From Candidatus Methylobacter oryzae (lineage in GTDB: Bacteria; Pseudomonadota; Gammaproteobacteria; Methylococcales; Methylomonadaceae), in assembly GCF_003994235.2 (NCBI RefSeq), contig NZ_RYFG02000101.1:1-64000 (forward strand): a stretch of DNA of 64,000 nt, read 5' to 3'. The notes under the pieces were generated by a model that saw only the letters and a list, made by a program, of their open reading frames with translations, was not told the origin of the DNA and made no database searches. A program made the position numbers and the translations under genes. Within the stretch, counting starts at the first letter, position 1. Each line of letters begins with the position of its first letter. Below, one piece after another: positions 27,127 to 36,644 of the stretch.

Positions 27127-29916
27127 ATGTCCGAACAAACACAAACTTGTCCTGAGCAAAACCCAAGGGAACGCCTGATTCTGGTTGACGGTTCGTCTTT
27201 TTTATTCCGCGCTTATCATGCCATTCCGCCGCTAACCAACGCGAACGGCGAGCCTACCAATGCGATTTACGGCGTCAGCAACATGCTGCGCAAGCTGATA
27301 GCCGACTATCATGCCGACCATATCTCCGTAATCTTCGATGCGCCGGGCAAAACATTTCGCAATGACCTTTACGATCAGTACAAAGCTCATCGTCCGCCGA
27401 TGCCCGACGATTTGCGGATCCAGATTGCCCCGCTACACGAATTGATTCGAGCAATGGGACTACCGTTAATCATTGAGTCCGGCGTGGAAGCCGACGACGT
27501 GCTGGGAGTATTAGCCCAACAGGCCGAACGGCAAGGTTACGACGTTATTATTTCCACCGGCGACAAGGATATGGCGCAACTGGTCACCGAGCATATTATC
27601 CTGGAAAACACCATGTCCAATACCCGTATGGATATTCAGGGCGTCATCGACAAATTCGGCGTCAAACCGGAACAAATCGTTGACTACCTGGCCTTGATAG
27701 GGGACACCGTCGACAATATTCCCGGCGTACCCAAAGTAGGCCCCAAAACGGCTGCAAAATGGCTGGAGCAATATCAAACCTTAGAAAACCTGATGGAGCA
27801 CGCCGATGAGATCGGCGGCAAAATCGGCGCTTACCTGCGGTCCAGCTTAGATTACTTGCCTTTATCAAAACAACTGACCACCATTAACTGCGACCTTGAC
27901 TTACCCTACGGCATCGAGGATTTGCTGCAGCAGCCGATGGATACGGCGAAACTGAAAAAATTACTGGCCGAACTGGGTTTTTCGTCCTGGTTGAAAACCC
28001 TCGATTCTTCAACAACAGCTAATGCCGAAACAATTGAAATCAAATCGGAACTCGTTGTTCCGGATATAGCTGGAGCGACGACAGATAGCGCAAGTGCGGC
28101 AAAACCGCCGAAATATGAAACGCTATTGACCGAACAGCATTTCGATGCCTGGCTTCAGCGATTGAACGAAGCCGAATTATTTGCTTTCGATACCGAAACC
28201 ACCAGCCTGGATTACAGCAAAGCCCGTATAGTCGGCATCTCCTTTGCCGTAACGCCCGGCTCTGCCGCTTACGTGCCTTTAGACCATGACTATCCAGACG
28301 CGCCGGACCAATTGAATCTAACCGAAACACTGGAAAAACTGCGTCCGCTGCTGGAAAACCCGCATAAGCCCAAGCTTGGGCAAAACCTGAAATACGATAT
28401 GCATGTGCTGGCTAACCACGGCATTATCCTAGCCGGCATTGCGCATGACACGATGCTTGAATCTTATGTATTAAACAGCACCGCAACCCGGCATAACATG
28501 GACGATTTAGCCAAGGAATACTTGAACGTCCAAACTATCCATTACGAGGACGTGGCCGGGAAAGGCGCAAAACACATAGGCTTCCAAAAAGTAACGATAG
28601 AAGAAGCCACGCCGTATGCGGCGGAAGATGCGGATGTTACCTTGCAACTGCATCGAGTGCTGCACGAAAAACTGGCGCAACAACCGAAATTGCTGGAATT
28701 ATATAACGATGTGGAAATCCCGCTGATTGGCGTGTTGGCCCGCATTGAAAACAACGGCGTACTCATCGATACCGAAATGCTCGCCCAGCAAAGTCTTGAA
28801 CTTTCCAGCCAGATCATTTCCCTTGAGCAGCACGCCCACGACCTGGCAGGCCAAACGTTCAACCTGGGCTCGCCGAAACAGATCCAGGATATTCTTTACG
28901 ATCGGCAAAAACTGCCGGTGCTGAAAAAAACGCCTAAAGGCCAGCCGTCGACCGATGAATCGGTACTACAGGAGTTAGCAGACCGCGGATATCCGTTGCC
29001 GAAACTAATCCTGGAACACCGCAGTTTATGCAAACTGAAATCGACTTATATCGACAAACTGCCGCAACAAGTCGATGAGCATACAGGCCGGATTCATACA
29101 TCTTATCATCAGGCGGTTGCCGCAACAGGACGGCTTTCCTCTTCGGACCCTAATTTGCAAAATATTCCGATACGTAGCAACGAAGGCAGGAAGATCCGGC
29201 AAGCTTTTATCGCTCCGGAAAACAGGAAAATAGTCGCGGCCGATTATTCGCAAATCGAATTGCGCATCATGGCGCATTTATCGGCTGATGAAGGCCTGAT
29301 GAAAGCCTTCAGCAACGGAGAAGACATACACAGGGCCACGGCTGCCGAAGTGTTTGGCGTTACTCCCGAACACGTCACCAACGATTTGCGCCGGTCCGCG
29401 AAAGCCATCAATTTCGGACTGATTTACGGCATGTCGTCCTTTGGGCTGGCACAGCAATTGGGCTTATCGCGCAACCAGGCGCAATCGTATATCGACCTTT
29501 ATTTTGCCCGTTATCCGGGCGTTAAAAACTACATGGATAGCGTCAAGGAGCAAGCCCGGGAACAAGGTTATGTTGAAACGCTATTCGGCAGACGGCTCTA
29601 TTTACCGGAGATTAATTCACGTAATGCCCAGCGCCGCCAATACGCCGAACGCACGGCAATTAATGCACCGATGCAAGGAACCGCTGCCGACATCATTAAA
29701 CGCGCGATGATCGCCGCCGACCAATGGTTATACAGCAAAACCCCGGACGCTAAAATGATTATGCAAGTCCATGACGAACTGGTATTTGAAATTGCGCAAG
29801 ATCAGGTAGACGATTGTGCGGAGACGATCAGATCGATCATGTGCGCTGCTGCCGATCTTGATGTGCCGCTAACTGTCGATATAGGCGTTGGCAATAACTG
29901 GGACGAAGCACACTGA
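27127..29916 (+). CDS. polA: DNA polymerase I
   Basis: A 929-aa polymerase with three domains. The 5'-nuclease (about 10-270; LVDGSSFLFRAYHA, FDAPGKTFRN, GDTVDNIPGVPKVGPKTA) is followed by an intact 3'-5' proofreading exonuclease (about 320-510; FDTETTSLD, then YAAEDADVT). The polymerase domain contains motif A (ADYSQIELR), the O helix (RRSAKAINFGLIYGMSSFG) and motif C (VHDELVFE). All catalytic aspartates are seen, so it should be fully functional in repair and Okazaki processing. Confidence 0.96.
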   Translation: MSEQTQTCPEQNPRERLILVDGSSFLFRAYHAIPPLTNANGEPTNAIYGVSNMLRKLIADYHADHISVIFDAPGKTFRNDLYDQYKAHRPPMPDDLRIQIAPLHELIRAMGLPLIIESGVEADDVLGVLAQQAERQGYDVIISTGDKDMAQLVTEHIILENTMSNTRMDIQGVIDKFGVKPEQIVDYLALIGDTVDNIPGVPKVGPKTAAKWLEQYQTLENLMEHADEIGGKIGAYLRSSLDYLPLSKQLTTINCDLDLPYGIEDLLQQPMDTAKLKKLLAELGFSSWLKTLDSSTTANAETIEIKSELVVPDIAGATTDSASAAKPPKYETLLTEQHFDAWLQRLNEAELFAFDTETTSLDYSKARIVGISFAVTPGSAAYVPLDHDYPDAPDQLNLTETLEKLRPLLENPHKPKLGQNLKYDMHVLANHGIILAGIAHDTMLESYVLNSTATRHNMDDLAKEYLNVQTIHYEDVAGKGAKHIGFQKVTIEEATPYAAEDADVTLQLHRVLHEKLAQQPKLLELYNDVEIPLIGVLARIENNGVLIDTEMLAQQSLELSSQIISLEQHAHDLAGQTFNLGSPKQIQDILYDRQKLPVLKKTPKGQPSTDESVLQELADRGYPLPKLILEHRSLCKLKSTYIDKLPQQVDEHTGRIHTSYHQAVAATGRLSSSDPNLQNIPIRSNEGRKIRQAFIAPENRKIVAADYSQIELRIMAHLSADEGLMKAFSNGEDIHRATAAEVFGVTPEHVTNDLRRSAKAINFGLIYGMSSFGLAQQLGLSRNQAQSYIDLYFARYPGVKNYMDSVKEQAREQGYVETLFGRRLYLPEINSRNAQRRQYAERTAINAPMQGTAADIIKRAMIAADQWLYSKTPDAKMIMQVHDELVFEIAQDQVDDCAETIRSIMCAAADLDVPLTVDIGVGNNWDEAH

Positions 29917-30028
29917 CTATTAGTTTTTATTTTCGGCATTGTGTCTGTAATGTATTATAGTGAATCAATATTTTGAGGTTTATGTGACCCAAATGATGCT
30001 TTCTTGTTGATTATTGCTTAACGATCCA

Positions 30029-30877
30029 ATGCCGAACTCAAAAAACGACCAACTCATCGTCCTCGTTGAAAAAATGCCTGCTTTTCCTAAAAGCGTCCAA
30101 CAGGTAGTGGAATTAACATCGGACATCAATGCCTCGGCAAAAGATATTGTTCGGGTTATCGAGTGCGATCCGGTCATGACCGTTAAGATACTTAAAGCGC
30201 TTAATTCGCCTTTTTACGGCTTACCTCACAAAATTACCTCGGTACAACGAGCGGTCGTACATATCGGCCTTAATACGATTAAAAATATAGCTCTGGGCGT
30301 TGCCGCGATGGGCATGCTGAATCCTCATAACAAAGCAAACTTCAACACCTCCGGCTTTCTATTGCATTCTTTAACCACTGCGGCAATCAGTAAATTGCTT
30401 GCAGAACGCATTGGCTTGTCTTCGGCTGAGTGCGGCGATTGTTTTGTTGCCGGGTTACTGCATGACTTCGGTAAAGTGGTATTCGCTGAATTTATGCCAG
30501 ATGAATTTAAACTCGCCCTGGAAAAAAGCCAAGAGCAACAACTGCCCCTACATCAAACCGAACGCGAATTTATAGGTCTTAATCACTCGCAGGCCGGCAA
30601 GATGCTAGCCGAAAAATGGGAGTTATCAACCCCATTAATCGATGCCATTGCTTATCATCATGATCTTGCCTCTAGCGAAAATATCTTACGAGACTGTGTT
30701 TTTGCCGCCAATCAAATCAGTAAACACATGCAATTCGGTAACGGCGGCAATCCAGTCATAGAAGCTTTCCCGGAGTCCATTGTCACCCGCTTTGGCTCAA
30801 CCCTCTCTGACATGTGCGATGCTTTGGAGGATTTGGAATCCATCAAAACAGAAGCTCAATCTTTTATTAACTTGTAG
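30029..30877 (+). CDS. HDOD domain signalling protein
   Basis: A protein of about 282 aa consisting of a single HDOD domain: FPKSVQQVVELTSD, VKILKALNSPFYGLP, SVQRAVVHIGLN, then the HD-like part (GLLHDFGKVVF, YHHDL). HDOD proteins usually act in signalling without proven enzyme activity and often accompany c-di-GMP systems. An upstream TTG at 30014 is possible as start, but the ATG at 30029 follows a better context. It precedes the MBL hydrolase by 57 bp. Confidence 0.82.
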   Translation: MPNSKNDQLIVLVEKMPAFPKSVQQVVELTSDINASAKDIVRVIECDPVMTVKILKALNSPFYGLPHKITSVQRAVVHIGLNTIKNIALGVAAMGMLNPHNKANFNTSGFLLHSLTTAAISKLLAERIGLSSAECGDCFVAGLLHDFGKVVFAEFMPDEFKLALEKSQEQQLPLHQTEREFIGLNHSQAGKMLAEKWELSTPLIDAIAYHHDLASSENILRDCVFAANQISKHMQFGNGGNPVIEAFPESIVTRFGSTLSDMCDALEDLESIKTEAQSFINL

Positions 30878-30934
30878 TGCTCGGTAACTGCTTACGCATT
30901 GCTTTACCGGCATCCATGCAGTCGAAGGACAACG

Positions 30935-31816
30935 ATGAAAATTAAATTTTGGGGCGTTAGAGGATCCATTGCAACACCAGGACCCAATACGGTTAAATAC
31001 GGCGGCAATACGACCTGTATTGAAATCAGGACCAATGATAATGATTTGATCATTCTTGACGCAGGCACCGGCATACATGCACTTGCGCAAAATCTACTGA
31101 AAGAAATGCCTGTCCAGGCTCACATTTTCATTACCCATACCCATTGGGATCATATTCAGGGCCTGCCTTTCTTTATTCCCATTTTCATCCCGAACAATCA
31201 AATCAAGATCTACGGCGGAGTCGACCCGGTAACCAATGAAACGATCAACCGGGCCCTTTCCGTGCAATTGCAATACAGCTTCTTTCCGATACGGGAAGCG
31301 CAATTAAATGCCCGGATTGAGTACGCTACAGTTAAACCCGGCGTACCGGTCAATGTAGGCAGCGCCACTATTACGCCGATAGTGCTCAGCCACCCGGTGT
31401 TGAATTTCGGCTATAGAATCGATTGCGACGGACAATCGGCTTTTTTCACCGGCGATTACGAGCCGCAACAAAACATCTATGATCCTGAAGACGACGAATT
31501 TACCGAATTCCAAGCTTTTGTCGATGCAAAATGGAACGAAGTCATACTGGCAATGAAAGATGTCGATGCGTTAATTGTCGACTCATCCTATACCAGCGAA
31601 GAATATGCCTCCAAACAAGGTTGGGGACACGGTACTTACGATTCGGGTATAAAGCTGGCTACGGCCGCCAACGCGAAAAAACTGTTTTTTACGCACCATG
31701 AACCTACACGTACCGATGAAAGTCTTGATGCCATTTACCAAGACTTGTTGAAAAACAATCCCGCAGTCAACTGTGAGTTATTACTCGCTCAAGAAGGTGT
31801 TGAGATATTGCTTTGA
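30935..31816 (+). CDS. Metallo-beta-lactamase fold hydrolase
   Basis: A protein of about 293 aa of the MBL superfamily (KIKFWGVRGSIATPGP start, typical of the PhnP/ribonuclease-Z-like branch linked to signalling proteins). The metal-binding motif THTHWDHIQG is intact, with later D and H ligands (FFTGDYEP, FTHHEPTR). The substrate is unknown. GAAGGACAACG before the ATG at 30935 decides the start; earlier in-frame codons look like leader. It may be co-transcribed with the HDOD gene. Confidence 0.82.
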   Translation: MKIKFWGVRGSIATPGPNTVKYGGNTTCIEIRTNDNDLIILDAGTGIHALAQNLLKEMPVQAHIFITHTHWDHIQGLPFFIPIFIPNNQIKIYGGVDPVTNETINRALSVQLQYSFFPIREAQLNARIEYATVKPGVPVNVGSATITPIVLSHPVLNFGYRIDCDGQSAFFTGDYEPQQNIYDPEDDEFTEFQAFVDAKWNEVILAMKDVDALIVDSSYTSEEYASKQGWGHGTYDSGIKLATAANAKKLFFTHHEPTRTDESLDAIYQDLLKNNPAVNCELLLAQEGVEILL

Positions 31817-31844
31817 CCAACAAGGCTTAGTATAGAAGACGTTA

Positions 31845-31880
31845 GCAGGAGCGAAAGTCAGTCTCGGTAATCGCTCCTGC
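31845..31880. terminator. Hairpin between convergent MBL and engB genes
   Basis: GCAGGAGCGA and TCGCTCCTGC form a perfect 10-bp stem with a 16-base loop, between convergent genes. There is no T-run, so a bidirectional 3'-end stabiliser or a weak terminator is likely. Confidence 0.45.
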
Positions 31881-31947
31881 ATGCCTCACAAGAATGCAGA
31901 ATATGCCCCCGCTCCTCGCTATTGGCTCCCTGCAATCCTTAACGCCC

Positions 31948-32565
31948 TTACTGCTGGCGATCTTGATCGGCGGGATTGAACAATCGATCTAGCGCCAAAT
32001 GCATTTCATCGATACCGGTTTTTTTCAACGATGAAAATAGCTGTATTGTCAAAGGAAAACTGGCCTCCTTAAGTTCCTTTTGTACTTGTAACAAGGTATT
32101 TTTGGCAGCCCCGTAATTCAATTTATCCGCCTTGGTCAGTAAGATATGCAACGGCAATCCGGTATGCTCACACCACTCCACCATCTGCCAATCAAAATCG
32201 GTTAATGGATGACGCACATCCATTACTAAAATAATCGCGCATAATGACTTGCGGCTGGTTAAATAAGTTTCCATCAACTCGTGCCATTTTTTTTTCACGG
32301 CTAAAGGAACCTTCGCATAGCCGTAACCCGGTAAATCAACAAACCTTTGCCGTTCATTGATTTCAAAAAAATTAAGCATCTGGGTTCTGCCCGGCGTTTT
32401 ACTGATCCGGGCCAATGCGTTTTGCCGGGTCAATGTATTTATCGCGCTGGATTTCCCTGCATTTGAACGCCCGGCAAACGCAACTTCCATGCCCTGATCC
32501 GCAGGCGTATCCTTGAGATGTGGCGAACTGTTAATAAATTTTGCTTGATGATAAACTGGATTCAT
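31948..32565 (-). CDS. engB: Ribosome biogenesis GTPase EngB (YihA)
   Basis: A 205-aa small GTPase needed for 50S assembly. G1 GRSNAGKSS, G3 DLPGYGYAKV, G4 TKAD and the family-specific FxSxLKKTGI segment near the end are present. It is divergent from the cytochrome c4 gene, the same neighbour as in many gammaproteobacteria (engB / cycA / dsbA order). Confidence 0.95.
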   Translation of the reverse strand: MNPVYHQAKFINSSPHLKDTPADQGMEVAFAGRSNAGKSSAINTLTRQNALARISKTPGRTQMLNFFEINERQRFVDLPGYGYAKVPLAVKKKWHELMETYLTSRKSLCAIILVMDVRHPLTDFDWQMVEWCEHTGLPLHILLTKADKLNYGAAKNTLLQVQKELKEASFPLTIQLFSSLKKTGIDEMHLALDRLFNPADQDRQQ

Positions 32566-32672
32566 CGTTGTCTCGCTTAGAGTTGCTATTTAGAGTAAAA
32601 TTTAATGATATATAGCCGCCTGAGTAGCTAAAAGACTGGCACAAATGATTAACCATTCCGAAGGGGAATTTG

Positions 32673-33341
32673 ATGAAGAAAAAATTGCAGGTACTTTCAA
32701 TTTCTCTGGCGCTGGCCAGTGCTACAAGTATTTTACATGCAGAAAGCAATATTAACGCAGGAAAACAAAAAGCGACATCCTGCGCCAGTTGTCATGGAGA
32801 AGACGGTAACAGCATGGTAGCAACATTCCCCAAGCTTGCACAGCAGCATTCATCTTATCTTAGTAAACAATTACAGGCATTTAAAGACGGCAGCCGTACC
32901 GATCCGATGATGTCGGCTATCGCGCTGACATTATCCGATGACGACATCAAAGATGTTTCCGCCTACTACGCAACCCAAAAAATTTCCGAAAATGCGCTTC
33001 CGGACCCAGCGTCTGACGATGACGCCGAAAAGCCCGTAAATGAAAAACAAGATCCTGTCCAGGCCATGATTGCCAAAGGCGCCGACCTTTACCGTAACGG
33101 CAACCTGCAAAGCGAAGTCTCCGCCTGTATTGCCTGCCATGGCCCTTTTGGCGAAGGCAATAAGCCCGCATCGTTCCCGGCGTTAAAATCGCAGCACGCC
33201 GACTATTTGATCAAAGCGCTTACTGACTTTAAATCCGGCGCACGCAGCAACAACCCGGAAAATATCATGCATATGATTGCAAAGAAAATGACGGATGAAG
33301 AAATAAAAGCCGTTTCATACCGTATCTCGATGATGAAATAA
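32673..33341 (+). CDS. Di-haem cytochrome c4
   Basis: A 222-aa periplasmic cytochrome with a signal peptide (about 1-23) and two haem c motifs, CASCH (C37) and CACH-type CIACH in the second half. Each half is a small cytochrome c domain, and methionine ligands appear in later loops. The domains are joined by an unusually acidic linker (PASDDDAEKP...). It carries electrons to terminal oxidases or other periplasmic acceptors. The ATG after AAGGGG is the start; dsbA follows. Confidence 0.9.
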   Translation: MKKKLQVLSISLALASATSILHAESNINAGKQKATSCASCHGEDGNSMVATFPKLAQQHSSYLSKQLQAFKDGSRTDPMMSAIALTLSDDDIKDVSAYYATQKISENALPDPASDDDAEKPVNEKQDPVQAMIAKGADLYRNGNLQSEVSACIACHGPFGEGNKPASFPALKSQHADYLIKALTDFKSGARSNNPENIMHMIAKKMTDEEIKAVSYRISMMK

Positions 33342-33359
33342 GCGTAGTTTCGCGTTGGC

Positions 33360-33393
33360 AAACCGCCAAGCTTTATGTACAAATAGGCGGTTT
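33360..33393 (+). terminator. Hairpin after cytochrome c4
   Basis: AAACCGCC and GGCGGTTT form an 8-bp stem with an 18-base loop soon after the stop codon. A long T-run is missing, so partial termination or message stabilisation is likely. Confidence 0.4.
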
Positions 33394-33433
33394 ACTAGCA
33401 CGCCCCGACAAAACCTTATAGAGAACATTAGCT

Positions 33434-34057
33434 ATGCTCAAAAAAATCGCTCAAACCAGCTTACTGATTTTATTATTTTCTTTTTCAGCCTTGCTAAAAG
33501 CCGAATCATCGACCGGCTATGAAACCCTGTCGCCGGCACAGCCCACCCATAATCCCGACAAAGTCGAAGTCATTGAATTCTTCTGGTATGGCTGCCCGCA
33601 TTGCTACAGTTTCGAACCGGTACTGGAAAAATGGCTAAAAAACCTGCCTAAAAACGTTGAGTTTATCCGTCAACCCGCCGTATTCAGCGATCTTTGGGGC
33701 AAGCATGCCAAAGCTTATTTTACAGCCGAAGCACTCGGGGTCGTCGACAAGGTTCATGCCGACTTTTTCGACGCGATACAAAATAAAAAAGAACATCTTG
33801 AAACCGAAGATCAACTGGCCAAGTTCTTTGTTGCTCACGGCGTTAACGAAACCGAATTCCATAACGCTTACAATTCATTCTTAGTCGATTCAAAAATGCG
33901 CCAAGCGGCAGCGACTGCCGGCCGTTACGGTGTAACCGGCGTTCCAGCCATTATCGTTAACGGTAAATATAAAACCAACGGCCCTCTGGCCGGCTCTCAA
34001 GAAAAGATGATAGACATCGTCAATCAGCTGATTCAAAAAGAAAGCGCTGTAAAATAA
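33434..34057 (+). CDS. dsbA: Thiol:disulfide interchange protein DsbA
   Basis: A 207-aa periplasmic oxidase. Signal peptide (about 1-22), thioredoxin fold with helical insertion, active site CPHC in FFWYGCPHCYSFEP (about residue 55), and the cis-proline loop VTGVPAI. It introduces disulfides into exported proteins, here including cytochromes and outer-membrane proteins. It lies downstream of cytochrome c4, a conserved pairing. Confidence 0.94.
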   Translation: MLKKIAQTSLLILLFSFSALLKAESSTGYETLSPAQPTHNPDKVEVIEFFWYGCPHCYSFEPVLEKWLKNLPKNVEFIRQPAVFSDLWGKHAKAYFTAEALGVVDKVHADFFDAIQNKKEHLETEDQLAKFFVAHGVNETEFHNAYNSFLVDSKMRQAAATAGRYGVTGVPAIIVNGKYKTNGPLAGSQEKMIDIVNQLIQKESAVK

Positions 34058-34106
34058 TTGTACATCACTAATGGCGTATCGCTTTTTAAAGTGATCATAA
34101 TGATGC

Positions 34107-34125
34107 GGCGGCGCTCAAAGCCGCC
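34107..34125 (+). terminator. Short GC-rich hairpin after dsbA
   Basis: GGCGGC gctcaaa GCCGCC, a 6-bp GC stem 50 bp after the dsbA stop. No T-run follows. Confidence 0.35.
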
Positions 34126-34174
34126 CATTCCATGAATCATTTAGTTTTTTCATTCATCGCTACCAAGGTCTTTT

Positions 34175-35707
34175 ATGAGTTTTTTTAATAAGGCAGATGG
34201 CCAAGATAAATGGAAAGAGAAATACTTAGACCTGCTTGACGAGCAGGAACGATCTGCTGAATCCACTAAAGAAAAAGAAGAACTGCTTTGCAAGACAATA
34301 GTACGCCTGACTATTGCTACGGCCGGCCTGGACCCGCTGCTCGACCCCCATCTGCTGCGCGTCCGCGACCAACTGAAAAGCGGAATAGATAGCCAGATAC
34401 TTAAAAACGAGCTTGAAAAATTCACCGACTCCGTTGCCCAAATCAAGCATACGCCGAGACAATCGGTAGAAATCGAGCCGTTATTTAATTTCCTGCTACA
34501 GCACTACACAACCGAAAAACAACAAGAATTATTAAAACTGCTGAAAAATAAAGCGGAGACGGCAAAATTCGAGACGTCCACGCAATTATTCATCGCGATA
34601 CTTGAAGCCGTTGAGCCTGACGCCGCGCCTCCGTCAAGCGGCATCCTTGCCAACCACATCGATATAGGAATTGTCAGCCGGCAATTATTGTTTTTCCTGG
34701 AGCGTATTGAAATACCTAGCGTTTTCGACCAACAGGCACAAACCGCAAAACAACTGCTTGCCGCCGGCAATCAGACCACAATGGCTTTTGAATCCATCCT
34801 GGACAAATCCTTCAAACTGCTGCTTAAAATTAAGCAACATAATCAGTCCGAACAACAAGATATCGATCAATTTCTCTCCCATATTACCGAACAATTGGCG
34901 GTGCTGGACGTCAGCATTATGGGAGCCAGCACCGCGGCTCAACAATCGGCCGAAAACAGAAACAAACTCGATCAATCCGTTTCCGAGCAAATGCAGCAAT
35001 TGCAATTAAGCTCGACCAATGCCACCAACCTGGAACCGCTGAAAGCGATCATTAACAGTCGGCTGGCTAGTATTACTAAAGAAATCCAGGAACACGGCAA
35101 AAAAGAAGCTGTTGAACGCCAAAAAACACAGCAACAGCTCGACAACTTGGTCAATAAAATAAAAGAAATGGAATCGGAATCCAGCGAACTCAAATCAAAG
35201 CTAAAAATTGCCAATACCCAAGCATTACGCGACACATTGACAAGCCTGCCCAATCGTCAAGCCTACAATGAGCGCATGGAAACCGAACTGGCCCGCTGGA
35301 AACGCTACCGTACGCCATTAAGCATTATTATCTGGGATATTGATCATTTTAAGAGCATTAACGATAACTACGGCCATAAAGCCGGCGATAAAGTGCTGCA
35401 GTTAATCGCCAAACAATTGTCCGACCATTCCCGTGCAACCGACTTCCTCTCCCGCTTCGGTGGCGAAGAATTTACTATGCTGCTACCGAATACTGACGGC
35501 CCATCGGCTTTAATTCTTGCTAACCAACTGCGGCAAACGGTTGAAAGAACAGGCTTTAACGCCAGCGGCGCATCCGTTGCCATTACCATTTCGTGCGGCG
35601 TCACCCAGTTTCTTTTCGACGACACCGATGAAACAGCGTTTGAACGCGCGGATCAAGCGCTGTATCAAGCCAAACAAGAAGGCCGCAACCGATGCTGCAT
35701 TTTTTAA
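34175..35707 (+). CDS. Diguanylate cyclase with long coiled-coil N-terminus
   Basis: A 510-aa protein. An N-terminal helical/coiled-coil region covers about 340 residues (many Q, E and K heptads). It is followed by a GGDEF domain (about 345-510; TLTSLPNRQAYNERM, DIDHFKSINDNYGHKAGD, active site SRFGGEEFTML). The GGEEF active site is intact, so it should make c-di-GMP. The layout fits cyclases with an N-terminal coiled-coil (DGCcoil-type) sensor. No membrane segment is visible. Together with the GGDEF-EAL and HDOD genes it indicates rich c-di-GMP signalling. Confidence 0.9.
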   Translation: MSFFNKADGQDKWKEKYLDLLDEQERSAESTKEKEELLCKTIVRLTIATAGLDPLLDPHLLRVRDQLKSGIDSQILKNELEKFTDSVAQIKHTPRQSVEIEPLFNFLLQHYTTEKQQELLKLLKNKAETAKFETSTQLFIAILEAVEPDAAPPSSGILANHIDIGIVSRQLLFFLERIEIPSVFDQQAQTAKQLLAAGNQTTMAFESILDKSFKLLLKIKQHNQSEQQDIDQFLSHITEQLAVLDVSIMGASTAAQQSAENRNKLDQSVSEQMQQLQLSSTNATNLEPLKAIINSRLASITKEIQEHGKKEAVERQKTQQQLDNLVNKIKEMESESSELKSKLKIANTQALRDTLTSLPNRQAYNERMETELARWKRYRTPLSIIIWDIDHFKSINDNYGHKAGDKVLQLIAKQLSDHSRATDFLSRFGGEEFTMLLPNTDGPSALILANQLRQTVERTGFNASGASVAITISCGVTQFLFDDTDETAFERADQALYQAKQEGRNRCCIF

Positions 35708-35854
35708 AATGTCTAAGCCACCAGGTCGCCGCAGACAATCCGAAGCATCGTTAATTCCCGAAAGAACTGGGCAGTGGCTGTTAACACTGGCGCCCTGAAT
35801 AGTTAACCTGAAAAACCTGCTTATGCATCAACTATATGATGAAGAGCAAACTCG

Positions 35855-36400
35855 CTACCAGATCAAATCATCCGGAACTTGATACGCTGCATAGGGATCA
35901 TCCGCAACATTATCGGCCGCTTTATTGGGCTCGTTAAACACAATCACGCTAGCTGCATCGCGCGATTGTATTTTTTTTGCCGCCTCGGTGCCGACCACTT
36001 CATAATTTCCCCCCAGCTTTACAATCGCCAATCGCCCTGCGGCAATCTGATCGCGCATTGTCTCGGAAACATACAGCCGTTTGACTTTGTTGTTGTCGGT
36101 AAAATTGTAAGCTAGGCCGTCAGGATCGGTAGGCAGCCGGTTCAGCTCAATGATCTGTTTGATCTGAGCCGCCAACTGTTTTTGCTCTTCCTGCTGTTGA
36201 CGCAGTTGGTTAAGTTCCTTATCCCGCTCGATTTTTTCAGCCTGTGCTTTTTGAGCAAGCTCTTTAGCTTCATCGACAACCTCAATTCCATTTTTTCGCT
36301 GCTGCTGGACCTGTTTACGTTTCTCGCTCTTAACGCTTTTGGCTTTGGAGGCGCTTACTAAACCTGATTTTAATAACTGTTCTTGTAGTGAAAGTTTCAT
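35855..36400 (-). CDS. DUF2058 family protein
   Basis: A 181-aa highly charged protein (KLSLQEQLLKSGLVSASKAK, then a long K/E/Q-rich helix, then a small globular C-terminus with KRLYVSETMRDQIAAGRLAIV). It matches the DUF2058 (YaiL-like) family, conserved in gammaproteobacteria with no firm function. A truncated paralogous 5' fragment of the same family lies about 14 kb away at 50601-50750 in the same orientation. Confidence 0.85.
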   Translation of the reverse strand: MKLSLQEQLLKSGLVSASKAKSVKSEKRKQVQQQRKNGIEVVDEAKELAQKAQAEKIERDKELNQLRQQQEEQKQLAAQIKQIIELNRLPTDPDGLAYNFTDNNKVKRLYVSETMRDQIAAGRLAIVKLGGNYEVVGTEAAKKIQSRDAASVIVFNEPNKAADNVADDPYAAYQVPDDLIW

Positions 36401-36441
36401 TTTGAAATTTACTTAATCCCGTATGCCATCATTGAATGAAT

Positions 36442-36461
36442 AAAAACCTCTGCTGAGGTTT
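36442..36461 (-). terminator. Terminator upstream of DUF2058 (minus strand)
   Basis: AAACCTC tgct GAGGTTT is a perfect 7-bp hairpin, followed by a T-rich stretch on the minus strand. It would block read-through from the IS element side. Confidence 0.55.
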
Positions 36462-36644
36462 AGCCCTGGCTTTTTCCGCTCATTATCGCGAGCCCAGAAT
36501 GTGGAAATAAAATATCACACCGTCATTATCATTGGTTCGGAAAAATAAAACACTCAACGGAACCCATTAATAAAGACTTCTTTGAAGAGTCTATCTATAT
36601 TTTTCCAACGATGTCCATGATTTTTTAAATGATCATTTATATTA